From positions 1 to 54,739 of the forward strand of contig JAHJEG010000047.1 of assembly GCA_018825665.1 (NCBI GenBank): a DNA stretch of 54,739 bases. Reading direction: 5' to 3'. A program made the translations under genes and the position numbers. Positions 1 to 9,362 of the stretch are shown here, piece by piece; the first letter of the stretch is position 1; every line of letters begins with the position of its first letter. The DNA is from a bacterium (GTDB lineage Bacteria; Campylobacterota; Campylobacteria; Campylobacterales; Sulfurimonadaceae). The notes below the pieces were generated by a model, which was not told the DNA's origin, did not search any database, and was given only the letters and a program-made list of their open reading frames with translations.

Positions 1-5
1 CATAA

Positions 6-28
6 AACATTATAATAAATATAATGTT
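6..28. other. AT-rich perfect hairpin
   Basis: Perfect 9-bp inverted repeat (AACATTATA / TATAATGTT) with a 5-base loop, followed on the plus strand by an A-run and then a T-run. It lies downstream of the minus-strand gene ending at 112. It could be a weak bidirectional terminator, but AT-only stems arise easily in such DNA. Confidence 0.3.
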
Positions 29-111
29 AAAAATTTCTTTTTTGGTATGAGCAAATGACTTGAGTTAACTATAAAAAGTGTACAGTTTATGAAGATATAG
101 AAGCTTTATGC

Positions 112-549
112 TTACTCCATATCTTCAAGATATAATTCCACAAAAGCCTCAAGTAAGAACTTTACAGATTCCAAAGTATCTGTATAAGGCTCCTCCGAGT
201 CCATAAAATCACTCATAAAATAGGTAAAGGCAAGAGTCTGGATCTTATCTTTTCTATGGGTCATCACTTCTTCACCTACTGCGACCTGAACACTTATGGC
301 GTAGGTCTTGTCAATCTTTATGGATTCCATTTTAATCATAAAAGTACTTGCATCTACCCTGTCCAGTTCAATCCCTACGGATTGCAGTTTTTCTTTTGCG
401 AGAGTCTTAATCAAGCGCTCTTGTTCCTTACTGATATAGTCGGTATTGTTTATTAGATAGATTCTCAGGTTTTTGAGATTATCCAGAGTAAAAGGAGGAG
501 AGCCGAGCAAAGAGGCACAGAATGCCAGAAGTATGATTATCTTTTTCAT
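112..549 (-). CDS. hypothetical secreted protein
   Basis: A 145-residue protein of unknown function. It starts with a lysine pair and a short hydrophobic stretch typical of a Sec signal peptide (about residues 1-17), so a periplasmic location is likely. The mature part is charged, mixed alpha/beta in look, and has no cysteine or recognisable catalytic motif. Its ATG overlaps the stop of the upstream thioredoxin-fold gene by the ATGA arrangement, so the two are translationally coupled and probably work in the same compartment. I do not recognise the family. Confidence 0.75.
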   Translation of the reverse strand: MKKIIILLAFCASLLGSPPFTLDNLKNLRIYLINNTDYISKEQERLIKTLAKEKLQSVGIELDRVDASTFMIKMESIKIDKTYAISVQVAVGEEVMTHRKDKIQTLAFTYFMSDFMDSEEPYTDTLESVKFLLEAFVELYLEDME

Positions 550-971
550 TTTTTGTACTTTTGCAAGACTTCATCTATGGTTGCAAGAAACTCATCTTTT
601 TTTACATAGCCCAGAGATTCAAAAAGCTTTGCACCTTTTTTTGGATCGATAAAATATGTCGTAGGGATTCGAGGGGAAGAGTATGCCTCCGGATAGCTTT
701 TTTTATCCAGATTTCTATCCACTATCAGGGGGATGAAGTTTTTATTCACGCTCAGGGCAACCGATTCTCTTTGGAGTGTTTTTCTTTCAAACTTTCTGCA
801 CCAGGGGCAGTAGTCTCCGACTAAGACCAGCATTAGGGGTTTATTCTCTTTTTTTGCCTGAACCAAGGCTGTGTCATAATCTCTGTAATAACCCATATTC
901 GCAGCAAAGGTATCTATATTTGCTCCAAAAAGCGTCATTGCCATAGTAAAAAATATAATAAAGAATTTCAC
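546..971 (-). CDS. periplasmic thioredoxin-fold protein (CPWC)
   Basis: A thioredoxin-like protein (Thioredoxin_7 type) with a signal peptide and the redox motif C-P-W-C in the context GDYCPWCRKFE, followed by the cis-proline region R-I-P-T-T-Y-F. Likely role: thiol-disulfide exchange in the periplasm; the substrate is unknown. An ATG lies 12 bases upstream (981-983), but it overlaps a strong GGAGG ribosome site at 977-981, which is placed 5 bases before the GTG at 969-971; I therefore choose GTG. The gene overlaps the following secreted hypothetical gene by four bases. A TATAAT box lies about 31 bases upstream. Confidence 0.85.
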   Translation of the reverse strand: MKFFIIFFTMAMTLFGANIDTFAANMGYYRDYDTALVQAKKENKPLMLVLVGDYCPWCRKFERKTLQRESVALSVNKNFIPLIVDRNLDKKSYPEAYSSPRIPTTYFIDPKKGAKLFESLGYVKKDEFLATIDEVLQKYKK

Positions 972-1001
972 GAATTCCTCCATTTTCTATAAGTTTTTTT
1001 T

Positions 1002-1007
1002 ATTATA
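1002..1007 (-). promoter_or_regulatory. -10 box for the thioredoxin-fold gene
   Basis: Perfect TATAAT read on the minus strand, giving a predicted leader of about 25 bases before the GTG start at 971. No clear -35 box, as is usual in Campylobacterota. Confidence 0.5.
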
Positions 1008-1084
1008 CCACTAAATGTACAAACGAAGAAAAAAGGCTGCCGCCGGAAATGCGCTCTTTTATCCGTCCCCTTTTCTTTATCCTT

Positions 1085-1090
1085 TATAAT
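1085..1090 (+). promoter_or_regulatory. -10 box for the phosphohexomutase gene
   Basis: Perfect TATAAT in a T-rich context, about 105 bases before the ATG at 1197. The leader would be long; a second promoter closer to the gene cannot be excluded. Confidence 0.4.
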
Positions 1091-1196
1091 ATTCTTTTAT
1101 TTAATGTTCTTAACTGTATTATTTTATTTCCCAAAATATAAAATTTATTTTTAATCTAAATAACAAACAAACTTGCCGGGATTTGAGGAGATTTAA

Positions 1197-2555
1197 ATGA
1201 GCATCTATAGAGAATACGACATAAGAGGAATTTACGAAAAAGAGTTGAATGAGCAGAGTGTTACACGCATAGGTTTTGCACTCGCACACAAAATAGACGG
1301 TGCGTATGTGGCGGTAGGTTATGATGCCAGAAGTCACTCCCCTGTTCTTTTTGAATACCTTGTCCGCGGTCTTAACGCTGGCGGGAAAAAAGTGCTTGGC
1401 ATGGGGCTTGTGCCTACTCCTGTAAACTATTTTACAAATTATCAGGATTGGGACGGTATCACGCCTGCGGCATCTGTCATGATAACCGGTTCGCACAATC
1501 CAAGCGAATACAACGGATTTAAGATCACGGTGAACAAAGCACCTTTTTTTGGTGAAGATATTTATGCGCTCGGCCGTGAGTGCCAAACGATGGATGCTAT
1601 AGCAGAAACTCCAAGAGACGTGAGAGAGATAGACGCACTCAGCAGATATGTCGATTATATAGTCGATCAGTTTTCCCATCTCAGAGGAATGGACACCCGT
1701 ATCGTTTATGATTGCGGAAACGGTGTTGCAGGTGTCGTAACCGAGAGAATTTTTGATGCTCTGGGACTTAAGACAAAGGGCTTGTATATTGAGCCCGACG
1801 GTACATTTCCAAACCATCATCCCGACCCTTCAGAAGAGCATAATCTAGAAGATGTCAAAAAGCTTCTGGCCTCTGAGGGCGATATCGCTTTTGCATATGA
1901 CGGAGATGCAGACAGAATAGCGGTCTTGACGCACAAGAACAATATAAAAGGCGATATGATGGCTCTTTTATACTCGATGCACATGGACAAGCCCACTGTT
2001 GTCGGTGAAGTAAAATGCTCGCAGGTGATGTACGATGAGCTTGAAAAACGCGGAGCCAAGGCAGTGATGTATAAAACAGGACACTCAAACCTCAAGGTAA
2101 AGATGAAAGAGATAGATGCAGACCTTGCGTGTGAGGTAAGCGGACACGTGTTTTTCAAAAACCGCTACTTCGGTTATGATGATGCCATCTATGCAACACT
2201 CAGAATGCTTGAACTGATCCATGACGGCATAGACCTTGATGCGGAACTGGCAAAACTCCCACAGGTATTTTCTACAGAAGAGATAAAGGTAAAAACCAGC
2301 GAATCTGAAAAGTTTAAAATCATAGACAGAGTCAAAGAACTTCTCAAAAATCCTCCCTCCTATTTTCCGGCAATCAAGGATATCATCGATGTTGATGGAG
2401 TCCGTATAAATTTTGAGCACGGATGGGGACTTGTAAGAGCTTCCAATACCACACCCATACTTGTAACACGTTTTGAATCTACTTCGCAAGAAGAGGTCAA
2501 ACTATATGAAAAAGCTATAAACGATCTTATCAAAGAAGCTAAAGAATCTCTTTAG
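1197..2555 (+). CDS. phosphomannomutase/phosphoglucomutase
   Basis: A 452-residue alpha-D-phosphohexomutase that interconverts hexose 1- and 6-phosphates, feeding nucleotide-sugar synthesis for surface polysaccharide. The four family signatures are present: the phosphoserine loop TGSHNP (Ser99), the metal loop DGDADR (235-240), the sugar-binding CEVSGH loop, and the C-terminal phosphate loop RASNTTP. Length is typical for the ManB/AlgC group; whether mannose or glucose is preferred cannot be told. A GAGGAG ribosome site (1185-1190) sits six bases before the ATG. The envelope genes farther downstream are plausible users of its product. Confidence 0.95.
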   Translation: MSIYREYDIRGIYEKELNEQSVTRIGFALAHKIDGAYVAVGYDARSHSPVLFEYLVRGLNAGGKKVLGMGLVPTPVNYFTNYQDWDGITPAASVMITGSHNPSEYNGFKITVNKAPFFGEDIYALGRECQTMDAIAETPRDVREIDALSRYVDYIVDQFSHLRGMDTRIVYDCGNGVAGVVTERIFDALGLKTKGLYIEPDGTFPNHHPDPSEEHNLEDVKKLLASEGDIAFAYDGDADRIAVLTHKNNIKGDMMALLYSMHMDKPTVVGEVKCSQVMYDELEKRGAKAVMYKTGHSNLKVKMKEIDADLACEVSGHVFFKNRYFGYDDAIYATLRMLELIHDGIDLDAELAKLPQVFSTEEIKVKTSESEKFKIIDRVKELLKNPPSYFPAIKDIIDVDGVRINFEHGWGLVRASNTTPILVTRFESTSQEEVKLYEKAINDLIKEAKESL

Positions 2556-2558
2556 TTT

Positions 2559-2567
2559 CCACATGCC
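2559..2567 (+). repeat. CCACATGCC copy 1 (candidate uptake word)
   Basis: The only copy outside a coding region, between the phosphohexomutase stop and the ATG at 2602. Context TTTCCACATGCCGGG. Confidence 0.85.
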
Positions 2568-2601
2568 GGGTAAAAGGATTATTAAAGTCTATGGAGAAAA
2601 T

Positions 2602-3516
2602 ATGTCTACTTTAAAAACAGCTCTTGTAATTTTAGTTTTTTTTTCATCTTGCCTGCTTTTTTCAAGTGAGACAAAGACAATAGCCTTCGCCCAGGATACT
2701 TTGGCAAATGATTTTCGCAAGGCTCAGGTATATGAGGTTCGCGATGCGATTGCAAAACATAAGAACCTGAAATTTCTCTATTCGGATGCAAACGGACGAA
2801 CCGCTCTGCTTATCAGCCAGATACAGAAGTTCATTGATCTCAAGGTGAATCTGCTCATTATCGGGACCAATGATGCCGATGCGATTGTACCCGTGGTCTC
2901 AAAGGCGTACAAGAGTTCTATCCCTGTAATCATCCTTGACCGCGGTATCACGGGGGATGACTATACGACTTTTATCAACTCAGACAATATCAAAATCGGA
3001 AAGATAGGAGCTGAGTTTATAGCAAAACAGCTCAGGGGCAAAGGCAGGGTCCTGCTCTTTGAAGGTCTGCAGCAGGCGGATGTCACCAAGCTCCGCAGCA
3101 AAGGCTTTTTGGATGAGATATCCAAGCATCAGGGGATTCATGTCATTAAAAGAACAGGCAACTATTTGCGAAAAGACTCCATCATAGAGATGGAAAGACT
3201 CATCAAAGAAAACATCCGCATCGATGCGATATTCGCTGAGAGTGACAGCATGCTCAGCGGTGCCCGCACTGCAATGCAACGCCATAACCTAGACTACTCT
3301 TCAATGATTACGGTGGGCTGCGACTATACGAGTGAAGCCAGAGAAGCGATAAGGCAGATGAAACAGACAGCCTCTGTGAAATTTCCACTCGGGGGAAAGC
3401 AGTCTGTAGATCTAGCGATAAAAATACTTGCAAACGAAGAGGTGCCAAAACACATATACATACCCGTTGAACTTGTAACAAAAGAAAATCTCGAAGATGT
3501 GGAGCCGATTTTTTAA
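2602..3516 (+). CDS. periplasmic sugar-binding-like protein
   Basis: About 304 residues with a clear signal peptide (M-S-T-L-K then a hydrophobic stretch ending near SSE) and a fold like the RbsB/Peripla_BP_4 group: the first strand TIAFAQD, the region NLLIIGTNDADA, the VIILDRG strand, and the INSDN and GCDY segments of ribose/autoinducer-2 binders. The open frame begins at 2563, but the ATG at 2602 has a GGAGA ribosome site and precedes the signal peptide directly, so I start there. No ABC permease or ATPase is nearby. The stop is two bases from the start of a GGDEF-EAL membrane protein, which suggests that this binder presents a ligand to that sensor, as LuxP does for LuxQ (inference). Confidence 0.85.
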   Translation: MSTLKTALVILVFFSSCLLFSSETKTIAFAQDTLANDFRKAQVYEVRDAIAKHKNLKFLYSDANGRTALLISQIQKFIDLKVNLLIIGTNDADAIVPVVSKAYKSSIPVIILDRGITGDDYTTFINSDNIKIGKIGAEFIAKQLRGKGRVLLFEGLQQADVTKLRSKGFLDEISKHQGIHVIKRTGNYLRKDSIIEMERLIKENIRIDAIFAESDSMLSGARTAMQRHNLDYSSMITVGCDYTSEAREAIRQMKQTASVKFPLGGKQSVDLAIKILANEEVPKHIYIPVELVTKENLEDVEPIF

Positions 3517-3518
3517 AT

Positions 3519-5969
3519 ATGAATAATATAAACCTAACGGACAAACTCTCTTTTTTAATTATTTCGGCGGTGCTTGCCTCAATCATCGGGCTGGGTTTGT
3601 ATTTTGACACATTTTTAAAAGAGAACGACCTGGATGCGACCAAAAAGCGTATGCAGCACGTTTACACACGTATAGAATCTGATATAAAAAAAGTGTCAAA
3701 CGAACTCCTGCAGGGTATCAGCTTTATTCAAACCGATGAAAACTTCATATCTTCCATCGATCTGATCAACAACTATCAAAACAAAGAGGATTATAATGCC
3801 ATTTTGCTTGATGAAGAAAAAAAATATATAGCCGAACAACTTTTATACAAGGTGAAATTTTCATTAAACCATAGTATCTGCCTCTATGACAAAAACGAAG
3901 AGCTTATTGCATTTGTCACCAAAAAAGACAAGGAATACTTTCTTTTCTTTATATCCTACGAAGACGGGAAAAAAGTTTTATATTCAAAATCCGAATATAA
4001 GAACAGGTTTGTCAAAGCACCTGAGGAAGATTATATAAGCATACCCTACAAACATGTCTCGTACTACAAACAAAAAGATTTACAAAAGGGCTCTTTGCTT
4101 ACGTACCATCTCTCAAACGATGAACTGATAATAAAATCACATCAAAGTATTTTTGACAAAAAGCATAAAAATACCAACGCCCATATCGAGATGTCCTATC
4201 AACTAGGAGAACACTATTTCAAAGCTCTCTCGGATGATTTAAATATCGATATCAGCACAAGCCTCAAGGGCAGTTACAATAAAAATACAGATGCTATGCA
4301 AATCATACAAACCGACAGCGATTATTTTGCAAATACCAGTATTATGACAGAAGACGGCAGGCTTTACATACAAGCGAGACTAAACAAAGAGATACTAAAT
4401 ACCACCCTAAACGAAAACAGAGAAAAACTTTTTTATTTTTTACTCCTTATCATTATCACCGTGCCTGTTTTGCTGCACTATCTCTTTAACAAACTCCTGT
4501 CAACTCCTCTTAAAACACTGATGATACAGATAAATAAAATGGAGCATAGTGATTATTCCCATTCCGAGGAGGTACAAACCAGAGATGAGCTTGAAAAAAT
4601 ATCTAAAAATATAAATCAGCTGGCTCTAAAAATCAAAGAAAGAGAAGCTGCCCTTCAAGAATCAAGAAACGACCTTGAGTATCTTTCCACACATGATTCA
4701 CTTACAAACCTGCCAAATCGCAGACTTTTTTTGAATAATCTTGAGTATGCAATAAAAATAGCAAAACGCAACCACACCAAACTCGCTGTCTTGTTTATCG
4801 ATCTTGACAAGTTCAAACATATCAATGACACGTATGGACACACTATAGGGGATGAACTGCTTAAAGCCGTTTCCGATAGAATCCTCAAAACTCTTCGCGA
4901 TTCTGACACCCTGGCAAGAATTGGCGGTGATGAATTCAATATCCTGCTCGAAAACATCAAAGATATAAAAGATATAGAGACAATAGTGAATAAGCTTTTC
5001 CATGACTTTATCGCACCCTTTGCCTGCAAGGATTATGCCATCAAAACGACTATCAGCATCGGTATATCCATATTTCCGGAGGACGGACAAGACAGTGTCA
5101 CATTAACAAAAAATGCCGATATTGCCATGTACAAAGCAAAAGATGACGGACGAAACAACTACAGCTTCTTTTCTGAGGAGCTCTCAAAACGTCTTGAAAA
5201 ACAGACCAGACTTACCAATGCTTTAAAATTCGCGATTGAATCAAAAAATGAGTTTTTTCTGCTTTACCAGCCAAAGATATCACTAAAAACAGGGAAGATA
5301 GTTTCTATTGAGGCTTTGATCAGATGGCACAATCCTCTGCTTGGCTTTGTCATGCCTAATGATTTTATCCCCCTCGCCGAAGAAACACAGCTCATAATTT
5401 CGATTGGGGAGTGGGTATTCCAACAGGCATGCCAGGACTTTGTCGTACTTCAAGAAGAGGGGTATTCGCTTGAGCATATAAGCGTAAACGTCTCAAGCGT
5501 GCAGTTGAATAACGGCACCCTGATACAGACGATACAAGAGATAATCCAAAAAACAGGCATCGATTCGAATTGTATAGAACTTGAAATTACCGAAAGCTAC
5601 ATTGCGACCAATGAAGAAGCAGCCATAAAGACTCTGCAGCAGTTCAGAGAGATGGGGATTGATTTGGCTATTGATGATTTTGGAACAGGGTATTCCTCTA
5701 TGAGCTATCTTCAAAAACTTCCTGTCACTAGACTCAAAATAGACAAATCCTTTATTGATGACCTGCTAAGCTCAGACGAAAGCAATGCACTGGTAAGAGC
5801 CATCATCGTTCTCGCAAAAACCTTTGCCCTTGAAATAACGGCAGAAGGTGTCGAGACCTATGAGCAGGTGCAATTTTTACAAGAAGAGCAATGTGATGAG
5901 ATTCAGGGCTATTATTATTCCAAACCTCTGTCGCTGGATGCTCTAAAAACATATATGGACCACAATTAA
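3519..5969 (+). CDS. membrane GGDEF-EAL c-di-GMP enzyme
   Basis: An 816-residue bifunctional c-di-GMP protein. Order: transmembrane helix (about 11-29), a periplasmic sensing region of roughly 270 residues with no recognisable domain, a second helix (about 304-322), a HAMP-like linker and coiled coil (to about 390), GGDEF (469-473 intact) and EAL (598-600 intact). An inhibitory-site RxxD (460-463) lies five residues before GGDEF. The phosphodiesterase residues look complete: the EAL glutamate, the IDDFGTG aspartates, the LKIDKS lysine and the AEGVET glutamate. Both activities are therefore possible. It follows the binding-protein gene by two bases. Confidence 0.95.
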   Translation: MNNINLTDKLSFLIISAVLASIIGLGLYFDTFLKENDLDATKKRMQHVYTRIESDIKKVSNELLQGISFIQTDENFISSIDLINNYQNKEDYNAILLDEEKKYIAEQLLYKVKFSLNHSICLYDKNEELIAFVTKKDKEYFLFFISYEDGKKVLYSKSEYKNRFVKAPEEDYISIPYKHVSYYKQKDLQKGSLLTYHLSNDELIIKSHQSIFDKKHKNTNAHIEMSYQLGEHYFKALSDDLNIDISTSLKGSYNKNTDAMQIIQTDSDYFANTSIMTEDGRLYIQARLNKEILNTTLNENREKLFYFLLLIIITVPVLLHYLFNKLLSTPLKTLMIQINKMEHSDYSHSEEVQTRDELEKISKNINQLALKIKEREAALQESRNDLEYLSTHDSLTNLPNRRLFLNNLEYAIKIAKRNHTKLAVLFIDLDKFKHINDTYGHTIGDELLKAVSDRILKTLRDSDTLARIGGDEFNILLENIKDIKDIETIVNKLFHDFIAPFACKDYAIKTTISIGISIFPEDGQDSVTLTKNADIAMYKAKDDGRNNYSFFSEELSKRLEKQTRLTNALKFAIESKNEFFLLYQPKISLKTGKIVSIEALIRWHNPLLGFVMPNDFIPLAEETQLIISIGEWVFQQACQDFVVLQEEGYSLEHISVNVSSVQLNNGTLIQTIQEIIQKTGIDSNCIELEITESYIATNEEAAIKTLQQFREMGIDLAIDDFGTGYSSMSYLQKLPVTRLKIDKSFIDDLLSSDESNALVRAIIVLAKTFALEITAEGVETYEQVQFLQEEQCDEIQGYYYSKPLSLDALKTYMDHN

Positions 5970-5994
5970 ATTAAAGTTTTAAACCTTCTTTTGT

Positions 5995-6000
5995 TATAAT
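5995..6000 (+). promoter_or_regulatory. extended -10 box for pyrC operon
   Basis: TATAAT preceded by TG one base away (extended -10), 40 bases upstream of the pyrC start. No good -35 box. It probably drives pyrC, the two-component genes and exbBD. Confidence 0.6.
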
Positions 6001-6040
6001 TTTACGAACGTATTCATTTAATAAATTTAAAGGACAAACA

Positions 6041-7048
6041 GTGAAAACTCATACTATTTTAATGCCTCTGGACATGCATCTTCATCTGCGTGACGGAGTT
6101 ATGCTCGAAAACGTTGCTCCCCTTACCGCGTACAGCTACAGCGGTGCGATCGTAATGCCCAACCTTGTTCCTCCCGTATCCAATCTTGAAGAATTAAAAG
6201 CGTATAAACAGCGAATTATGGCCGCTGTTCCGAATGATTACTTCGAACCTTATATGACACTTTTTTATAAAAATTACGACAAGGCCTTTTTAGAAAGCGT
6301 TGCAAACGATATAACAGCGATAAAACTTTATCCGGCGGGAATCACCACAAACTCAGAGGGCGGTGTCTCTTCGTTTGACATAGAAGAGATGAGAACCACC
6401 CTGCAGACTATGAGTGATTTAAACATTCCGCTATGCGTACACGGGGAGACTGACGGTTTTGTTATGGACAGAGAAGCCGAATTTATGAGCATCTACGAGC
6501 TTTTGGCAAAGAACTTTCCGAACCTAAAAATCATCATGGAGCATATCACAACCAAAGCTGCCGTAGAGATGCTGGACAAATATGAAAACCTTTATGCGAC
6601 AATCACCGTACATCACCTGCTTTTAACCCTCGATGATGTTATCGGCGGTATGATGAAACCTCACCTCTTTTGTAAGCCGATTGCAAAAAGACCCGAAGAT
6701 TTGGATGCACTTTTGAGTGTTGCACTTGCCGCACACCCCAAGGTGATGTTTGGTTCGGATTCCGCACCTCATCCTCAGCATAAAAAAGAGTCATGCGGAT
6801 GTGCGGCAGGAGTTTTTACAGCACCTATCTCGCTTCAACTTTTATGCGAAATTTTTGAGCAGTTTGGAAAGCTTGACAATCTGCAGGCCTTTGTAAGTGA
6901 CAATGCACAAAATATTTACGGTATCTGTCCTGAATTTAAAGAAGTGACTCTTGAAAAAAGAACCTTTATCGTTCCGCAAAATTACGCCGGTGTCGTACCT
7001 ATGTACGCGGGCGAAGCTATCTCTTGGGCCATTGCGAGTGTTGATTAG
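6041..7048 (+). CDS. pyrC: dihydroorotase
   Basis: A 335-residue class II dihydroorotase, the third step of pyrimidine synthesis (carbamoyl aspartate to dihydroorotate), cytoplasmic. Visible metal and active-site elements are the HLHLRDG zinc motif near the N-terminus, the KLYPAG segment with the lysine that is carbamylated in the family, HGE, EHITT and the GSDSAPH aspartate motif. The start codon is GTG, with AGGA six bases upstream. Its 3' end overlaps the start of a response regulator gene, which ties pyrimidine synthesis to a signalling operon; the reason is unclear and may be only operon packing. Confidence 0.95.
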   Translation: MKTHTILMPLDMHLHLRDGVMLENVAPLTAYSYSGAIVMPNLVPPVSNLEELKAYKQRIMAAVPNDYFEPYMTLFYKNYDKAFLESVANDITAIKLYPAGITTNSEGGVSSFDIEEMRTTLQTMSDLNIPLCVHGETDGFVMDREAEFMSIYELLAKNFPNLKIIMEHITTKAAVEMLDKYENLYATITVHHLLLTLDDVIGGMMKPHLFCKPIAKRPEDLDALLSVALAAHPKVMFGSDSAPHPQHKKESCGCAAGVFTAPISLQLLCEIFEQFGKLDNLQAFVSDNAQNIYGICPEFKEVTLEKRTFIVPQNYAGVVPMYAGEAISWAIASVD

Positions 7049-7694
7049 TATCCTGCTCCTCGAAGATGATCTGCTTTTTGCAGAGACTCTTGTTGATTTG
7101 CTTGAGGATGCAGGGCATGAAGTGCTGCATTGCCCCAACGGTCAAGAAGCCCTGGATGCGACTTTTGCCAAAAAATTCGATCTCTACCTGCTGGATATCA
7201 ATGTTCCGCTTATCAACGGCATAACAGTGCTCAAAGAGCTAAGAGAAGCAAAGGACGATACGCCTGCCATTTTCTTAACCTCCCATAAAAACAAAGAGAT
7301 GCTTACTCAGGGATTTTCAAACGGAGCGGATGACTATATAACCAAACCCTTTGATACGGATGAACTCATCCTGCGCATCAATGCACTTCTAAGAAGGACA
7401 AAAGTGGATACGACCATATGTGTCGGTCTGTTATGCCACGATGAGATTCACAAAAGAATCTTTTACGACAAAGAGGAACTGGACCTGTCCAAAAAAGAGT
7501 ATGAGCTCCTTTTACTCCTTATGAGACACGTAAACAACTCTGTTCCAAAAGAGTTGATAATCAATGAGCTTTGGAGCATTTCAGAATCGGGAAGCGATGG
7601 CGCTATTCGTGTGTATATAAACCGCATCAAGCAGCTTTTACCGCATATGAGGATAGAAAATATCCGAGGCATAGGCTATAAACTTGTTTCGTAA
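7038..7694 (+). CDS. OmpR-family response regulator
   Basis: A receiver domain followed by a winged-helix DNA-binding domain. The receiver has the acidic pocket LLLEDD, the phosphoacceptor aspartate in LLDINVP, the FLTS threonine and the TKPF lysine. The C-terminal part has the OmpR signature with RVYINRIK and the final GIGYKL. The open frame extends back to 6951 inside pyrC, but family proteins begin just before the ILLLEDD strand. That leaves GTG at 7038 or TTG at 7041; I give the GTG, and the exact start is uncertain. It overlaps the kinase gene downstream by 11 bases. Confidence 0.9.
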   Translation: MLISILLLEDDLLFAETLVDLLEDAGHEVLHCPNGQEALDATFAKKFDLYLLDINVPLINGITVLKELREAKDDTPAIFLTSHKNKEMLTQGFSNGADDYITKPFDTDELILRINALLRRTKVDTTICVGLLCHDEIHKRIFYDKEELDLSKKEYELLLLLMRHVNNSVPKELIINELWSISESGSDGAIRVYINRIKQLLPHMRIENIRGIGYKLVS

Positions 7695-8514
7695 CCTTCG
7701 TCTGAGTATCTTTATATACTATCTTTTAACGGCAAGCGCTTTTTTGGGGATATTACACTATTTTTTGGCAGTTGTACAGGTTGAAAATGTTTTTTTGCTC
7801 GCTGTGATCTTATTGTCTTTGGTGGTTTTATCGGGAGTTATGATATCAAAACTCGCAATCGACCCCTTGGAGCAATACACCAGGAATCTGCAAAATCTCT
7901 CAAAAGAAACACTGCATGAGCTGAACCTTCCAATCAGCACTATTATGACAAATTCCCACATGCTTAAAAAGAATATGACGAACGAAAAAGATCTAAAGAG
8001 GATGTTGAGGATAGAGAGTGCCTGTGCGATGCTCTCACAAAGATACAACGAACTTGAATATATGATAAAAACGCAATCCAGACAAGAGATAAACGAAACC
8101 TTTGATTTAAAGACGCTTGTAAAGAACAGGGTGGATTTTTTGCAGCAGATATATCCTCATATACAATTCGAGCTTGACCTTCAAGATACGCAAATCACAA
8201 ATGACAAAATAGGCCTGTCAAAAGTCATTGACAATATTATCGATAATGGGGTAAAATACTCGCCGATCTCAAACAAAATAGAGATAAAACTAAACGATTT
8301 TAAACTAAGTATCAAAGACTACGGTTGCGGTATGGATGAAGTTGAACTCATTCAGATATTTGACAACTACTATCAGGCGAATGAAAACATGCAGGGATTC
8401 GGAATAGGTCTGAGCATGGTAAAAAGATTTTGCGACACGCACGGAATACTTCTAAACATAAAATCAAAACCAAATGTCGGAACAACGCTGACACTGAAAT
8501 TTAAGGATAATTAA
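7684..8514 (+). CDS. small sensor histidine kinase
   Basis: A compact 276-residue kinase. Two transmembrane helices (about 8-30 and 36-55) are separated by only a few residues, so there is almost no periplasmic sensor; it may sense within the membrane or through a partner. The phosphoacceptor is His78 in LHELNLP, with the N box DNIIDNG, G1 KDYGCGMD and G2 GFGIGLSM. It starts with TTG and overlaps the response regulator by 11 bases, so the two form a pair. Its stop overlaps the exbB start by one base (TAATG), suggesting the energising complex belongs to the same regulon or operon. Confidence 0.9.
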   Translation: MFRNLRLSIFIYYLLTASAFLGILHYFLAVVQVENVFLLAVILLSLVVLSGVMISKLAIDPLEQYTRNLQNLSKETLHELNLPISTIMTNSHMLKKNMTNEKDLKRMLRIESACAMLSQRYNELEYMIKTQSRQEINETFDLKTLVKNRVDFLQQIYPHIQFELDLQDTQITNDKIGLSKVIDNIIDNGVKYSPISNKIEIKLNDFKLSIKDYGCGMDEVELIQIFDNYYQANENMQGFGIGLSMVKRFCDTHGILLNIKSKPNVGTTLTLKFKDN

Positions 8515-8960
8515 TGGAAACACAAAACCTGTTGGTATATGCAGAAAAAACACTTGATTACGGAGTGATGGGGGTCTTAATACTTATGAGTATTGTAACG
8601 CTTTGGCTTTTTATTGAGAGAATGATGTTTTACAAAAGCGTCAGAATTGATGATTATGAGCACAGAGACACTCTTGAGATGGACCTGACCGATAATATCG
8701 GTGTTATCAGTGCCATCGGCTCAAATGCTCCCTATGTAGGACTCCTTGGAACCGTTATAGGGATTATGCTTACATTTTATACGATGGGAGATGCGGGAGC
8801 CGTTGATGCCAAAAAGATCATGGTAGGACTTGCCCTTGCGCTTAAAGCTACCGCCATGGGACTTATAGTAGCAATGCCTGCCATTGTTACCTACACGATG
8901 CTGCTTCGTAAGGTTGAAAAGATACTTACCAGATACGATGTAGCCAGAGACAAAAAGTAA
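8514..8960 (+). CDS. exbB: ExbB/TolQ-family proton channel subunit
   Basis: A 148-residue MotA/TolQ/ExbB protein with three predicted inner-membrane helices. The conserved segment VGLLGTVIGIML and the third-helix ALKATAMGLIVAMPAI stretch are diagnostic. With ExbD it forms the proton-driven stator that energises TonB (or a TolA-like partner). No tonB or receptor gene is adjacent. It is short compared with gammaproteobacterial ExbB, as is usual in Campylobacterota. It is followed nine bases later by exbD. Confidence 0.9.
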   Translation: METQNLLVYAEKTLDYGVMGVLILMSIVTLWLFIERMMFYKSVRIDDYEHRDTLEMDLTDNIGVISAIGSNAPYVGLLGTVIGIMLTFYTMGDAGAVDAKKIMVGLALALKATAMGLIVAMPAIVTYTMLLRKVEKILTRYDVARDKK

Positions 8961-8969
8961 GCAGCTACC

Positions 8970-9362
8970 ATGGGAAAATGCAAAAAACAAAGAAAGAGAT
9001 TTGATGAGATAAATGTTATCCCGTTTATAGATATCATGCTTGTTCTTCTCGTGATGGTATTGACTACGGCTACCTTTATCAAACAGGGCGTGATCCCTGT
9101 CGAACTTCCACATGCCCAGACCTCGGCAAAAGAAGATATAGAAAAAGAGATAACAGTATATGTAAATGCCAAGGGTGAGCTCTTTTTTGAAAAAGAAAAA
9201 GTCACGCTCAAGGAGCTTGAAGAGAAACTCTCAACAATCTCAAAAGAGCAAACCGTCGTTTTAAGAAGTGACAAGGAATCAAGATTTCAGGATTTCGTCA
9301 GTGTTATGGATATCCTAAAACGTCTCAACCATGAACAGCTTTATATCGTTACAAAAGAGTAG
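8970..9362 (+). CDS. exbD: ExbD/TolR-family protein
   Basis: A 130-residue ExbD: cytoplasmic N-terminus (FDEINVIPFID), one transmembrane helix carrying the conserved aspartate (Asp21 in IPFIDIML), and a periplasmic domain. It is the partner of ExbB for proton-driven energy transfer to the outer membrane. The stop TAG ends at 9362, immediately next to the last base of the convergent gene, so no intergenic terminator fits. Residues LPHAQ are written by an exact copy of the repeated word CCACATGCC. Confidence 0.9.
   Translation: MGKCKKQRKRFDEINVIPFIDIMLVLLVMVLTTATFIKQGVIPVELPHAQTSAKEDIEKEITVYVNAKGELFFEKEKVTLKELEEKLSTISKEQTVVLRSDKESRFQDFVSVMDILKRLNHEQLYIVTKE
9108..9116 (+). repeat. CCACATGCC copy 2
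   Basis: In exbD, coding sense, read as Pro-His-Ala. Flanks CTT and CAG. Confidence 0.85.

Noticed and set aside
1119-1820. 233-residue minus-strand open frame opposite the phosphohexomutase gene
   Set aside because: Antisense shadow of a clear family gene; cysteine- and histidine-rich composition typical of a shadow frame.
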